This document shows positions 22,039 to 33,074 of a stretch of 64,000 nt of DNA, one piece after another (position 1 is the stretch's first letter; each line of letters starts with the position of its first letter). This DNA comes from Pseudevernia furfuracea (taxonomy: Eukaryota > Ascomycota > Lecanoromycetes > Lecanorales > Parmeliaceae). Made by a program: the position numbers and the translations under genes. The notes below the pieces were generated by a model. That model worked only from the letters and a program-made list of their open reading frames with translations, searched no databases and was not told where the DNA came from. The DNA is taken from contig JAIUPT010000036.1 of the NCBI GenBank assembly GCA_022315425.1, positions 930,001 to 994,000 on the forward strand. The letters run 5' to 3'.

Positions 22039-24472
22039 AGATTAAACGATATTATTAAATACTCAAAGTGATTATAACGTGTATAAAATGTAATCTTTCA
22101 CTCATCGCCCTTGCGAATTCGAATACGATAATATGTATTCTTGAGATTCAATTTTATAAATTTCTTGATTTCATTTAGACGATTTAAAGTCTTATTAATC
22201 AAAGATAAAGAATAACGATTCTTTATTATAACTTTATTTAATTCTCGATAGTCGATATATAGTCGTAAGTCGTTATTCTTTTTTAATACGAAAAGAATAA
22301 AGAACTCTACTAAGCTCGTTAAATATTAAATTTAGTCTTTCGCTAAGATATCGTCTAGATATATTCTTAATATCGTTAACTCGATATTAAATAGATTATA
22401 TAATAAATCAAATAATGATTTCGTTATAGTCTTAATAACATAATTACGTTCTTCGTGCGACGAGAATCGATCGACTTCTTCGATTAAAAATACGTCTTCG
22501 TATTCGCGTAACTTCTTTAACAATTTTAAAATAATATCTATAATTTACGATTATAATATATTCGCTTAAGCTTCGTCGATATAATAATTTCTTATTAACG
22601 TATCAAAAATATTTATAATTATTAAAGTATACACTAACTTTTCTTTCTTTAATGCGTTAATAAAATCTTAAAATTAAAGTATTTTATACGTATACGTATC
22701 GATATCAAAGCGTTAGATTCTCTTAATAATATTAATTACGATATCTTCATCTATTAATATTAATAGTCTTAATATAAAGAATAAATTATCTTCTTTTACG
22801 ATAATATAAAAGATATACGAACATCGCTTTATATGACTTTAACTATCTTATAACTCATAGTATATAAGATAGACGACATAACAAAAGATCGTATTGTTAT
22901 TTATTCATTTGATACTTAACAAAGACGCTTCGATTAATTCGAGATTATATTCGAGAGCAAAGCGTTAATCAATTATATTAACTTCGATCTCGTTGTTAAA
23001 TTATGTCGAAGTCGATATTAGAATTACTTCTCGATCTTCTATAATCACTTTTTTTAAGAAAATTATATTAAGTGTCAAAATAACTTCTTGTTTTGCTCTC
23101 GCCGTTAAAGAGTCTTCGACGAAAGTCTTTCTTTTCTCGACGAAGATAACTCGATAACATAAGCATTAATGTTTTTAACGTTATCGATAGAGACACGATT
23201 AACGTCGTTTATCTTAAGTTATCGATATTTGTTTACGTAATGTCTCTTCTTATAACAATTATAATATTCGATTATCTTTAAATATTTCTTACTTTTCGAC
23301 GTTTTATCTCGAAATTTATCTTCGTTTAAGCGACGCGAGATATTCGTTTTTTTATTCTTACGAGATCACGTCGCTCGTTTAGTATTATTAAGTTTATTCT
23401 TTTTCTTATTTTCTTTATTTTTTCTTTAATTCGTATTCGAGTTAATATTATTTATATCTCGTTTATTATATGAAGAGCGTGCGTTAACTCTTTTATTTAT
23501 ATTCTTTAGATGAATAGTCTAAGCGATAAAATCGTCTCGCGTCGAAACTATTTATCTCGTGCGAGTAATATCGTCTTAAAGTTTCGAAAGAAGTTTCGTT
23601 ATTAACGTCGTAACTCGTTAAATTTCGTTCAACGACGATAACTATATCTTAAGACTGAAAAGATAGATCTCGAATTGAGTTACTAATTAAGAAAGTCTTT
23701 ATCGCGTATTCGTATAGACTATATTTATCTTTAGCTATTAATTAATTAAGTTTTATATTTTATTAAATAAAAAAGAAACGAAGTGATCTTAGTTTTCTAT
23801 CTTAATCGAATTCTTTTCTTGTTCGTTATATTATTATTTCTTAAGATCTTTTATTAAATATTATATATATCAAATAATTTTGTCGTAATCGTTCAAGAAA
23901 TACGCTAAGATATTCATAAATGCAACTTCGACGTCTCGTATTTAATTACGATATTCTCGTTTCGATTTATCGTGATAATCGTTAAAATTCTTTGATTTAA
24001 CACTTTTTTATTTTGTGACATGTGTTAACTTAATATTTAAATAACGTTTTGACTCTACTCAAGTATTAAAAGAGTCACGACGAATATTTAACGTATTTAA
24101 TTCGATATCGTCTTAATTTCGTTTATCTGACGATTCTTCTCTTTAAAGAATATTAATCTCTTTATTAATATTATTTAATTATCGTCTTTTTAATAACTAA
24201 TCTCGACGTTAAGTTATCTAAGTTAATCGCTCGTTTAAAATTAAATCGATAATATCTTTTCTCGAAGTAAATATCGACTGTCTTTAATCTTCGAATTTCA
24301 CGTCAGAGATATAATCTAATTCGTTTAGATTCACTATCTATAATTATTCTTTAAATATAATATACGAATTAAATAAATCTACTTCGTTTTCGATACATTA
24401 TGATTACGAGCGAGTGATTATTATTATATTAAATTCGAATCGCTATTTCTCGATAAGAAGAAGAATTAGAAT
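22039..24472 (-). pseudogene. Copy A gag-protease-RT remnant
   Basis: This is the reverse-complement match to copy B positions 12,491-14,927. The open stretch 22332-22523 (minus) encodes the N-terminal RT flank (LREYEDVFLIEEVDR, then YNLFNIELTILRIYLDDILAKD in short pieces) and differs from the copy B version by a few residues. The rest is closed by stops. It is the right half of the element split by copy B. Confidence 0.75.
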
Positions 24473-24740
24473 TATTAAACTAACTTATATAATATAAATA
24501 TATATAAGACAGACTAGAATTATATAACAATGTGAACTTAGCGAAGATATATATATTATATATAGTATATCTAATAGTAAGACTAATTCTTAAGAAAGAA
24601 AAATAAGAAACTTCGAGATATAATTCTCTTAAGCTTTTCACGTCAAGAATTCGCTTGATATACGTATATCAAGCGATTCGATTACGCTCGACAATTCTCG
24701 AACCTATACGATAGCTGTTCTCTTGAACCCGCTATTAAGA
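24473..24740 (-). repeat. 5' LTR of chromovirus copy A
   Basis: Partner of 1575-1842 with the same 268-bp length. It contains the palindrome CGCTTGATATACGTATATC, found in all four chromovirus LTRs of this window. The ends are blurred by RIP-type transitions, so the boundaries are inferred by alignment to copy B. Confidence 0.8.
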
Positions 24741-25640
24741 TATATATAAATCTTAATTTAATCTCGCTAATTCGTTCGTATTAAACGTCTATTATATTAT
24801 TATTTCTTATTATAAATTATCTAATTATAAAGTTATAAATATTATGATATCTTATCTTTTAAAAAATTAACTCGCTTAGATCGTAATTATTCTTAGCGAA
24901 ATAAGCGTAAACGTATTTAATATCTTAGAATTAATCTTAATTAATGAGATTTTAATCTTAATAAATAAGTTGTTAAAATTAGATTTAGAAGAATATTATA
25001 GAGATATAAATAAACTAGAATAAAGAGTCTATCGAACTATTTAAAAGAGAGACTCTTTATATGTAGAAGATAAGATCTTTGTTAAGATACGCTAAGTTTA
25101 AAAAAGAAGTGTCAAAGATAGATATGTTAAGAAGATATAGAGTACGCTCGTAATATAAGTAGACTTTTATCTCGAACTTCTTAATTACGTAAAAAATACG
25201 TAATTTATTAATATAATATCTTACTTTTTTATTTAAATAATATATCGATCTATTAATTATAATACTTATAACGTCAAACGTAAAATAATAGATCTTTGAT
25301 AAGATAATAAATCTTTAAAATCGACGTTAATAATATGAATATAAGTATTAGAATTGTGACTTATATCTAACTAATTAATTTCTTTAAATATTTAATAATT
25401 TCGATTTTAGTGAGTAGAGTAAATATGAAGAAAGAGAAGAGAAAGATTTCGAGAAGAGTAATAATCGTTGAAGAATAAAGTGCGAAAAATTTATTAATAA
25501 AGTGAGAAAGAGTGAAAGAGTGAAAGAGTAGTGGGCGTGAGAAGATAAAGAAGACAGAATAAAGAAAATTAGAGAACTGAATTGATATAATAGAGTTGGC
25601 TAAGGACAGGCAAGGTATCGAAAAAACGGGCAATTAAAGT
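24741..25640. other. AT-rich RIP-like DNA between copy A and the gene block
   Basis: This stretch lies outside the copy A LTR but has the same RIP-like composition. It holds an E1-type relic LTR (see 25040-25155) and otherwise no recognisable feature. Normal composition resumes at about 25,620, roughly 170 bp before the adenine deaminase start codon. Confidence 0.6.
25040..25155 (-). repeat. RIP-degraded relic LTR of the E1 family
   Basis: From about 25077 the sequence follows the reverse complement of the E1 LTR base for base with only G-to-A and C-to-T changes. For example AGTACGCTCGTAATA stands for GGTACGCTCGTAACA, and GATACGCTAAGTTTAAA for GACACGCTAAGCCTAAA. The match before 25077 is weaker. 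The old copy shows the family was once present and mutated by RIP. Confidence 0.7.
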
Positions 25641-25792
25641 GTACATGTTTCAAAACTAGGAAACGCTCTTGCGGGGGCAGTTTTCGACTGTCACTTTCCC
25701 TTTTTCCGGCACCTAGAGCCTGGCACCTGCCAACGACGTTCCTATTATAATCCCTATCAATCCTTGTTCTATCCTCTCATTCGCCTACCATT

Positions 25793-26845
25793 ATGTGCCG
25801 AACTCGTCTTCACCCTTTCCTCGCCGCCTTGCCTAAGGCGGAGCATCACATGCACCTCGAAGGTGCCCTTTCCCCAAGCCTCCTCTTCACGCTCGCTGCT
25901 CGCAATTCCATCACGATCCCTAAAAGCGACCCTGCCTTTGGCTCCCCTGCCGCGCTTCTTGACCGATACACTCGCTTTTCCTCCCTTGATGATTTCCTTC
26001 ATTACTATTTCATAGGAATGAAATGTCTCATAAAGGAACAAGACTTTGAGCAGCTGGCTTGGGATTATTTCTTGAAAGCCAAGAGTGATGGCGTGGTACA
26101 CGCCGAGGTATTCTTTGATCCACAGGCGCACACCGGGAGGGGTATCGCATACGAGACTGTCGTCAATGGATTCACGACCGCATGCCAGCGTGCAGAACAA
26201 GAGCTCGAGCTGAGCACGAAGCTAATACTCTGTTTTTTGAGACATCTCCCCGTCGAAGACTCGAGAATGACATATGCTCAGGCAGAGATGGACTTAGAGA
26301 CTGGGCGTGTGGCCGGTCTGGGTCTTGATTCAAGCGAGAAAGAATTCCCACCAGGAGCTTGGAAGAAAATATACGGGACAGCGAAGACGAAGGGAATACG
26401 AAGGACAGCTCATGCTGGGGAAGAGGGACCAGTCGAGTATATTAGAGAGGCGTTGAATGAGCTCGATGTTGAAAGGATTGACCATGGGATACGACTGGCC
26501 GAGGACACCAACTTGATGCGAGAGGTTGCGGAGAAGAAGATTCTTGTCACATTGTGTCCATTATCGAATGTCAGGTTACAATGCGTGGAAAATGTAAAGG
26601 AGTTGCCGATCAGGACGTTCTTGGATAATGGAGTCATGTTCTCGATCAATAGCGATGATCCGGCATATTTTGGTGGCTATATATTGCAAAATTATTGTGC
26701 TATACAGGAGGCATTCAATCTTACAGCCAGAGAGTGGGAGGGGATCACGAAAGCAGCTATGGAAGGCAGTTGGTGTAACTATAGCAGGAAGAAATGCCTT
26801 TTGGACAAGCTGAACGAGACAATGGTGCGATTTGGCCATGGCTGA
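25793..26845 (+). CDS. aah1: Adenine deaminase (adenosine deaminase superfamily)
   Basis: Predicted to hydrolyse adenine to hypoxanthine in purine salvage, in the cytosol or nucleus. The 350-aa protein is intronless, close to the usual fungal Aah1 length. Metal-binding HxH is at 19-21 in KAEHHMHLEGAL. GLGLDSSE is at about 175-182. The catalytic HAGEE is at 207-211, with Glu as proton donor. IDHGIR is at 229-234. NSDDP is at 286-290, with the metal-binding and catalytic Asp pair. The ending FGHG is typical of a complete C-terminus. The start is the first ATG after a pyrimidine-rich leader. The gene begins only about 170 bp from RIP-type DNA, so spreading silent chromatin could affect it. Adenosine deaminase proper is the main alternative; the spacing and LCPLSNVRLQCV fit the fungal adenine-specific branch. 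Confidence 0.92.
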   Translation: MCRTRLHPFLAALPKAEHHMHLEGALSPSLLFTLAARNSITIPKSDPAFGSPAALLDRYTRFSSLDDFLHYYFIGMKCLIKEQDFEQLAWDYFLKAKSDGVVHAEVFFDPQAHTGRGIAYETVVNGFTTACQRAEQELELSTKLILCFLRHLPVEDSRMTYAQAEMDLETGRVAGLGLDSSEKEFPPGAWKKIYGTAKTKGIRRTAHAGEEGPVEYIREALNELDVERIDHGIRLAEDTNLMREVAEKKILVTLCPLSNVRLQCVENVKELPIRTFLDNGVMFSINSDDPAYFGGYILQNYCAIQEAFNLTAREWEGITKAAMEGSWCNYSRKKCLLDKLNETMVRFGHG

Positions 26846-27712
26846 CTTTTGGGTACAACGAGCGCAGAAGACATTGACTTACCAAGCATAAATTTCGCCT
26901 TGGAAGCAGCATTGGAAGAGCAGTGGGTTTGAGCAAGACCAATTTTGAGGTTGCCGAGCTCTTCGCCGTTCGCGTTACCAAGCGGACGATAAATTCATAG
27001 CAGCTCGCCTACAGAAGTTGTATCCATTCATGCTTATCGTTTCCAATTCCAGGGACAGGACTGGTTGTCCGTACTTTTCGAGGATGACTTAGAAAATGGG
27101 GAAGAAAGCAGAAACGACGGTCTTGTGGTAGAATTCGGCACGCTGTTGATGGCTTGCTATCCTCATCCGCCTGCCACTGTAAAGACTCATCGACGCGCAA
27201 CTCTACGCGCAACTCTGATTGGCTGTAGGTGCATTCCCGAGCAGAAGTCTCCAGCGAGCATACAAAATGCAGTCTCCCCTACAAACCATGATCTCTTTGC
27301 AAATTTCTCTTGATCTTGTTCGCTTCTGAATTAGACTCTAGCTCGAGAGAATGACTGATATTCACGGAGATGGGACCTGCGACTCTACAGAGGTACTGTC
27401 TCCTTGATATCGACATTTCTAAATTTCCCCCTCTTGCAGGCTGCACCTAAATTAGACGTGGGCAGACTAATGCAGGTGAACGGGACAAGCGTCCCCCAAT
27501 TTGGTGTCACTTTCAAAAAACTGCTTTGTCTTCAAATCTTTGAGAGTCAATGATGCTTGAGCATCCAACTGCGGAAGTTGGCGTCACTTGGTTGGTACAG
27601 TGGATATGAGTCGAGCTGCAATGACACTGCCACAGCTTGAATATCACACCTCTTTTTCTCTGCTCTTTCACTGAATAGTCATTCCCAACTCCGGGCGAGC
27701 TTTAAGGTCCTC
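26846..27712. other. Spacer between aah1 and CCCH-protein gene
   Basis: About 870 bp of ordinary composition. Short open frames here resemble nothing I recognise. The last 200 bp are presumably the promoter of the next gene; no clear element stands out. Confidence 0.4.
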
Positions 27713-29164
27713 ATGGCTTCCAAAGACAAAGGCTTGTCTACGGGAGACTATCGCCAGCGCCTCATCTACTTCAAAAACATTGATTCAGAGAGAAATTCTA
27801 TGGTCGATGTGAGTTAGCCCCTTCTAGCAGCGCCGTTTAACAGCCTACCAATCCTCACGGCAGGAACTTACCGAGAAGCTGGAGCAAGCACAGGCAGAGT
27901 TTCGACAAACATCGCTGGACTTAGAAAGCGAAAGAGGCCAACGGCGCATAATTCAAAGCCGTTTAGAAGACCTAGAAGCCTTGACCGTGAGTCGTTCTGG
28001 ACAAATCGAAGAGCCCTCAGCGAACCGTAACCCTTTCTAGAATCGTCGGGGTTTCATCTTGGTGTTGATTGATGCTGACGCAGATGACTACGTTGTACGT
28101 TTCTCTTTCTAGTCCTAACGCTTTCGCGAAAAGCTAAGCCTGACTATTTCACCTGTCTAGTTTCAGGAGAAGTTCTTGAGCAGGAATGAGGCAGGCGGCA
28201 GAGATGCTGCGGACGAGCTGCACGCTAGAGTTAAAGACCATGTGAAAAAGCTCAAACATGATGCCGAAACCAACGACATCGCAGTCCGAGCATATGCAGA
28301 TTTGAAGAGCCTCGGATCAGCTAGCGTGAAGAATGGAAAGATGAAAGAGAGCTCTAGCATGAGTTTATTTGCTCATGGGTTCAACCAGCGCCAGGCATTG
28401 TTCGACTTCGTCGATGTGGGTCCAGGCAAAGAGGGGGCTGATAACAAAGTTCGAGGTACGTGCATTGTATGAAATCCTCTGAGACTCAGCCGTCATCTGA
28501 ACGACAACCGGCAGAGTGTCTCAACTTCTTTATCGGCATCTGGGAATGCAAGCACATTATCCTCGGTGCTTGCCACGACTCCGGCTACGCGTCCTTTCTG
28601 GGAAAGTTTGCGGGCGATGTTTCGATCCGAGATCGCATCACGCTCCTCCATGGCGGTGTGATTCATCCTAGGATCGCTGAACTAGGTTTTAGGGAGACCC
28701 TGCAACTCAAGTCTGTCTTCGCGCCGCACAAGACATCCGCTGTCTCAAAGGTTTTCACGAATTCTAAAGTTTCCGCGACTCGAATGTCGCTCTCTACATC
28801 AGTTGCAGCGTCTTTAACCAAGGGCCCTTTGAATGCTGCGGCCTTGTCTGATAGACTTGGTCCTGTTCTCCGCGATGACACTGGCAAGCGGGTGGACAAG
28901 CTGCTAGGCGTTGATCCCAACACTCCGTACATGAACTTCTTGAGCCAAGCAAACCTGTGTGGGTGGTATTACCTGCGTGGTAAGTGTGATGGCTGTGACA
29001 GAAATCATGTGCCTCCTCCTCTCAAAGCCAGAGAGTTTGACTGTCTATGGTTTCTTACGCGCCATGGGTTATGCTTCAAGATTCGCAAGGGCAAGGATTG
29101 TGATGATCCGAAGTGTATCTACGGACACGAAGAAGGTCATCCGATGGGTTCGATGACGGGCTGA
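27713..29164 (+). CDS. CCCH-type zinc-finger protein with N-terminal NYN-like domain
   Basis: The spliced model has five exons: 27713-27808, 27864-27986, 28041-28094, 28161-28455 and 28515-29164, giving 405 aa with all junctions in frame. Residues 1-75 form a coiled coil (ELTEKLEQAQAEFRQ). Residues about 74-91 read NRRGFILVLIDADADDYV, followed by a helical stretch and an alpha/beta segment (NFFIGIWECKHIILGACHDSGY). This layout is seen in fungal proteins annotated as DUF7923, which resembles NYN/PIN-type folds with acidic residues. The C-terminus has CCCH-type fingers (LCGWYYLRGKCDGCDRNH and CFKIRKGKDCDDPKCIYGH). It is likely an RNA-binding or RNA-processing factor. Family recognition is good; biochemical function is inference. 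Confidence 0.8.
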
Positions 29165-29616
29165 GGTTGGGTTTCCAGTATGAGGTGCTCTATCGATGAG
29201 GTTTGATCCTTGGATGCTCAAGGATGGCCTTTTTATAAGGTCTGGCTGGCCTTTGCTCGTCTGTGGCAGTGCAGCCTCGGAATCAGTGATGCAAATGCAA
29301 CAAAGCTCAAACGGATATTCCAAGTTCTCACATTTTAGATCAACTTACTTTAGCTATCACGATCTATGGCGATGGTTTTGATATCTAAGGTGTTTTTAAT
29401 TTTTATATTCTCGTTCTCGATTTTGAATTTTCACTAGAGTAGCATCAGGCCATAGAAAAACCCGCCTTTAGCATCCGAACGGCGAAAACCCCATATTTCT
29501 CATTTCCATTCTTCCTCACCCTTATGATCCATCACAAGTCAGCTTGGCACAGTCTTCCACCCTGTAACTTGGTCGTTAGTCCGATTACTCTTTGGGTCTT
29601 TGATTAGAGCACAAAC
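29165..29616. other. Spacer upstream of the Rossmann-protein gene
   Basis: No gene seen. An AT-rich stretch at about 29380-29440 could hold the 3' end signal of the upstream gene, and pyrimidine-rich leader sequence precedes 29617. Confidence 0.4.
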
Positions 29617-30566
29617 ATGGCGCCTCGCGTTCTACTTCTGTGCGTATTTTCACAGTCCCTATTTCATCTTCCGGAGTCAGGAGTCGTGAGACATGTGTTG
29701 GGAGTCTTCACTCTCGAAGCATGTTCTAAGGCTCAAAACGCCCTCTCAAATAAGCAATAATACTGACAGCGAAATTGTTTTCAAGTGGTGGTCATGGCAA
29801 AGTATCTCGGCTACTGACACCCCTCATTCTATCCCGTTCCTGGCAACTCACCAGTGTCATTCGAGATCCCGCCCAAAAATCCACTATCACGTCTTTGGGC
29901 GAGAACCAGCCGGGAAAGCTCGATGTCCTGGTCTCGAGTATTGAAGATATCAAAACACAGGCCCAAGCCCAGTCCATCATCGATTCCACATCCCCCACAT
30001 ACGTTGTCTGGGCAGCAGGCGCAGGTGGCAAGGGCGGGCCAGAGCGAACGCTCGCTATAGATCGCGACGCCTGCATCGCCTTCATCAGCGCAGCAGCGGC
30101 GACCCTCAGCGTGTCCAAATTCCTACTCATCTCTTACGTTGGCTCGCGTCGTTTTAAAGCTCCCTGGTGGAGTGACGCGGACTGGACCGCCACTCAAGAA
30201 GTCAACAACGGCGTGCTGAAGAACTACTTCCCTGCCAAACTCGCCGCAGATGAATGCTTGACTTCTTTGACTTCTCAGCGTCAATCAGGCTTCGCGGGCA
30301 TATCGTTAAGGCCGGGGAACTTGACAGAAGAGGAAGGTAAGGGAACCGTAGCGCTTGGAAAGACTCGTGCAAAAGGAGCTGTGAGGAGAGGCGATGTCGC
30401 GAGAGTTGCAATGACGTTGCTAGAGAATGGCAGGGTAAGAAGTTGCTGGTTGGACCTATTGGAAGGAAAGGAAGAAGTCGAAGACGCCGTGGAGAGGTGT
30501 ATTGAGGAGCAGGTCGATTGTGCGGATGGCGAAAACGTAAAGGGCATGGCAAAGGAGCAGCAGTAG
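29617..30566 (+). CDS. NAD(P)-binding Rossmann-fold protein (atypical SDR)
   Basis: Exons are 29617-29639 and 29786-30566, giving 267 aa. The first exon ends inside the dinucleotide-binding strand, and splicing restores MAPRVLLLGGHGKVSRLLTP, a GxxGxxS variant of the Rossmann glycine motif. Further marks are TYVVWAAGAGG (strand 4 region), FLLISYVGSRR, YFPAKLAADECL (YxxxK-type) and GISLRPGNLTEEEGKGTV. It resembles fungal atypical short-chain dehydrogenase (SDR_a5 / NmrA-like) proteins of about 250-270 aa that act as oxidoreductases or redox sensors; no substrate can be assigned. Its only intron is one of the repeated introns described separately. Confidence 0.8.
29640..29785 (+). other. Introner-like intron 1 (in the Rossmann gene)
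   Basis: This 146-bp intron runs GTGCGTATTTTC to TTGTTTTCAAG. It shares with three other introns here the order: GTRCGTAYTTTC donor region, GAGTC/GTGAGACATGT, GAAGCATGTTCTAAGGCTCAA, CTCTCAAATAAGCAATA, branch-point ATACTGAC, then GCGAAATT. It is present only as an intron. Confidence 0.75.
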
Positions 30567-30704
30567 CAGTTGCAGCTGAGGCCCATGTATCACGCTTTAG
30601 TACTCATGAATGAATTTGATCATTAATCAGTGTGTACCACTTGGAATGAACCTTGCTTGGCATTCGCTTGATCCGTGCAGATTAATGGCAAGAATCAGGA
30701 GCAC

Positions 30705-31864
30705 TTATAAGACGCTATATCCTCCTCTTGAACCACCTCCTTGTATCGTGTTGACGACCCTTCGCACCCAATCCCTGAAGAGATAGGGTATGTCTCTGAT
30801 CGTTTCCGAGTGCGGCAAAAGGTCCCAACCTCTGGCCGAGTGCTTGTTATAATTGAGCCAACTGCCGAAAATGAGGTACGCGGCGACGCCCATGAATGCA
30901 CTGTGGGAGAAATCTGTGTTAATTCAAAAAATGAAAGAAATCAAGATAGTACTTACATTATAATAAACCACGTGAAAAAACCTGATGTCGGAGTTAGCAA
31001 TTCCTATTCAAGAAAGGGAATGGAGCCCGAGAAACTCACCCCAGTGCCCACTACTCGAGCCTGTCCCGTCATCCTTTACGTCCTCACACCCATACTTCGA
31101 GGTCCAATCCAACCGGAAAACCTTCGTGCCTTCTTCAACATCCCAGCTGACAAGCTTCAGCTTTCCTCCATGGTCATCATCTACCTCTTCCCCCTCCTTA
31201 TCCCCATCTTCCGCTGTCCCATCATCATCTTCATTCTCCGCCACCAGCAGATCTCTTCTCCTATCGTCCCTTGGATTGATGTCGCATAAGAACTCCACGA
31301 TAGCTTTCTGCTTCTGACCGTCATTGTCCTTTCCCCCATGCATTTCGAGCCGAACACCCTCTTTTTTCTTATCAGCGTTGGACGCCGATGATTTCAATCG
31401 CGTCCATTTGGGATCCAGTGCTCCGCCATGGGAAAGCGTGTATTCACCAGCTATGGGAAAAGCATCGATGGTTGCGTTCACATTTTCAACCCTATTGATT
31501 AGGCGCTCGATGGCACAGACTGTAAAGGAAATGTGGAAGTCAGTCTGGGTAGATCGTAGCGAAAACGCCATTGTCGCCAAGACGTAGGCCTACCTCTAGT
31601 GTTGTTTGGACAATCTTCCTCTTTTGGTACGCCTTTTTGTTTGTCTAAGGGCCCACATATGTCAATTGTAAAGGTTGTGTTTATGATTCCGTTAGGATGT
31701 TCCTTGATCCTGTAGAGAGAATGGGGCCCTCCCAGGGTCTCGAAGTTGAATGATACACCGTCGTCCCGAACATCTGAGCAGCCGGGCAAAATGGCTGCTA
31801 CAAGAGATGGAATAAGGAGGATGATAAATGAGAGTCCGGTACGAGGATAAGGAGGTGGTCGCAT
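30705..31864 (-). CDS. atg27: Autophagy-related protein Atg27
   Basis: Exons (minus) are 31864-31594, 31519-31040, 30981-30957 and 30900-30705, giving 323 aa with all junctions in frame. A signal peptide occupies about 1-24 (FIILLIPSLVAAIL). A lumenal mannose-6-phosphate-receptor-like Atg27 domain follows (CSDVRDDGVSFNFETLGGPH, TIDICGPL, CPNNTR). An acidic linker (EDDDGTAEDGDKEGEEVDDD) precedes the transmembrane helix WGFFTWFIIIAFMGVAAYL. The short cytosolic tail ends GGGSRGGYSVL with a YSVL sorting signal. Atg27 is a single-span membrane protein that cycles between Golgi, vacuole and Atg9 vesicles and supports Atg9 trafficking. The 25-nt third exon covers the start of the membrane helix. Confidence 0.9.
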
Positions 31865-32183
31865 GATGTGGATTAGTGCCTCGAAGGCCTAATCGTTTAC
31901 TCTTATGAGGCGTCCAAGGCAGGCTAGGATACTCTGTAAATGAGCGCTCAGGTGAGTGAGAAGAAGGCTCGCTACTCGTGTGATGCGAACCCGTAGGTCT
32001 TTAAGGGCAAAGGATGCCTGGAAGCTTTAGTTTGGTCTTCTCACCGCAAACACCACGCCAAGTCTACGTCCTGACAGGGCTGATTGCCACGCTAGCAAGC
32101 GAGCAAGCGATTCTTCACACACTAATTTCCACCCCAACGACGAAACAACTTATCGACATCATTCACAGAGCGCATCGCCCATC

Positions 32184-32820
32184 ATGTGTAAGTCTTCCAG
32201 CGACATGCTTCATCTTGATAAAAACAGCCTTTATGGCTTCTAGCACATTGCAACAGTTCGCTGACATTTGATGCAGCTCTCGTCTCGGGGGAGAAGTCGA
32301 ACTTCCAGTTCATTCTTCGTCTACTCAACACCAACGTCGACGGCAAGCAGAAGATCATGTACGCCCTCACCAAGATCAAGGGTGTTGGACGCCGTTACTC
32401 CAACCTGGTTTGCAAGAAAGCCGATGTGGACTTGAACAAACGGTATGTCTCTACCGACTCCCCACTAATCTAGGCTACGCAAGTGCCTCACAAGCGTGGC
32501 TAATTGTGGGTTGCTATTTCAGAGCTGGTGAAATCACTTCCGAAGAACTCGAACGCATTGTTACCATCATTCAGAACCCGACCCAATACAAAATTCCCAC
32601 TTGGTTCCTCAATCGCCAACGTGACATTGTGGACGGCAAGGACTCGCAGGTATTGGCAAACGGCATGGACAGCAAGCTGCGTGAGGACTTGGAGCGCTTG
32701 AAGAAGATCCGTGCGCATAGAGGTCTGAGGCACTACTGGGGCTTGAGGGTTAGGGGACAGCATTCGAAGACTACTGGCAGGAGGGGAAGGACTGTCGGCG
32801 TGTCGAAGAAGAAGGGTTAA
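32184..32820 (+). CDS. rps18: 40S ribosomal protein S18 (uS13)
   Basis: Exons are 32184-32187, 32277-32442 and 32523-32820, giving 155 aa. The first exon is only ATGT; joining it to CTCTCGTC gives MSLVSGEKSNFQFILRLLNT, the expected N-terminus. Conserved blocks are IKGVGRRYSNLVCKKADVDL, NPTQYKIPTWFLNRQRD, LREDLERLKKIRAHRGLRHY and a C-terminal HSKTTGRRGRTVGVSKKKG, all standard for uS13. It sits at the head of the small subunit and contacts the P-site tRNA region. An earlier in-frame start is unlikely because the conserved N-terminus is only reached through the 4-nt exon. Confidence 0.95.
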
Positions 32821-33074
32821 GCGGACGGCAGGACTCATTGCGGAGAATGGGTACTGTCTTCCTGCAGTGTTCTTGATATGCAGAGCATAAAATTGGCACC
32901 GGAATTACATACACGAGCCCTTCGTGTAGTACTTCATGTGGAATCTTACGATTGTAGTCACCTTATTTCGCGTTATCGTTGCTTAATCTGCTCGCAGATT
33001 ACGTCTGACGGGCTGACGAAACGCTGGTTTGCCGCTAAGCTGTGGAAACTAGAAACGCATGAGATGGTACGATT

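Larger units (their letters stand above)
1575..24740 (-). mobile_element. Ty3/gypsy chromovirus copy A (RIP-degraded, interrupted)
   Basis: This is an LTR retrotransposon on the minus strand. Its 268-bp LTRs (1575-1842 and 24473-24740) match those of copy B in reverse complement. The internal sequence is split by E1 (3319-6834) and by the whole of copy B (9989-22038). Removing these and one TSD each leaves about 7.6 kb, the same size as copy B after its own inserts are removed. The left half carries the integrase, chromodomain and 3' region; the right half carries gag to RT. At the break, left sequence ending near 9988 and right sequence starting near 22039 correspond to adjacent positions around 14925 of copy B. 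Every reading frame is full of TAA/TAG. The TSD of copy A itself is not recognisable after mutation. Confidence 0.85.

Noticed and set aside
1141..25640. CRISPR-like or bacterial island interpretation of the AT-rich block
   Set aside because: There are no spaced direct repeats. Composition, LTRs, TSDs and pol remnants are explained by RIP-mutated fungal retrotransposons.
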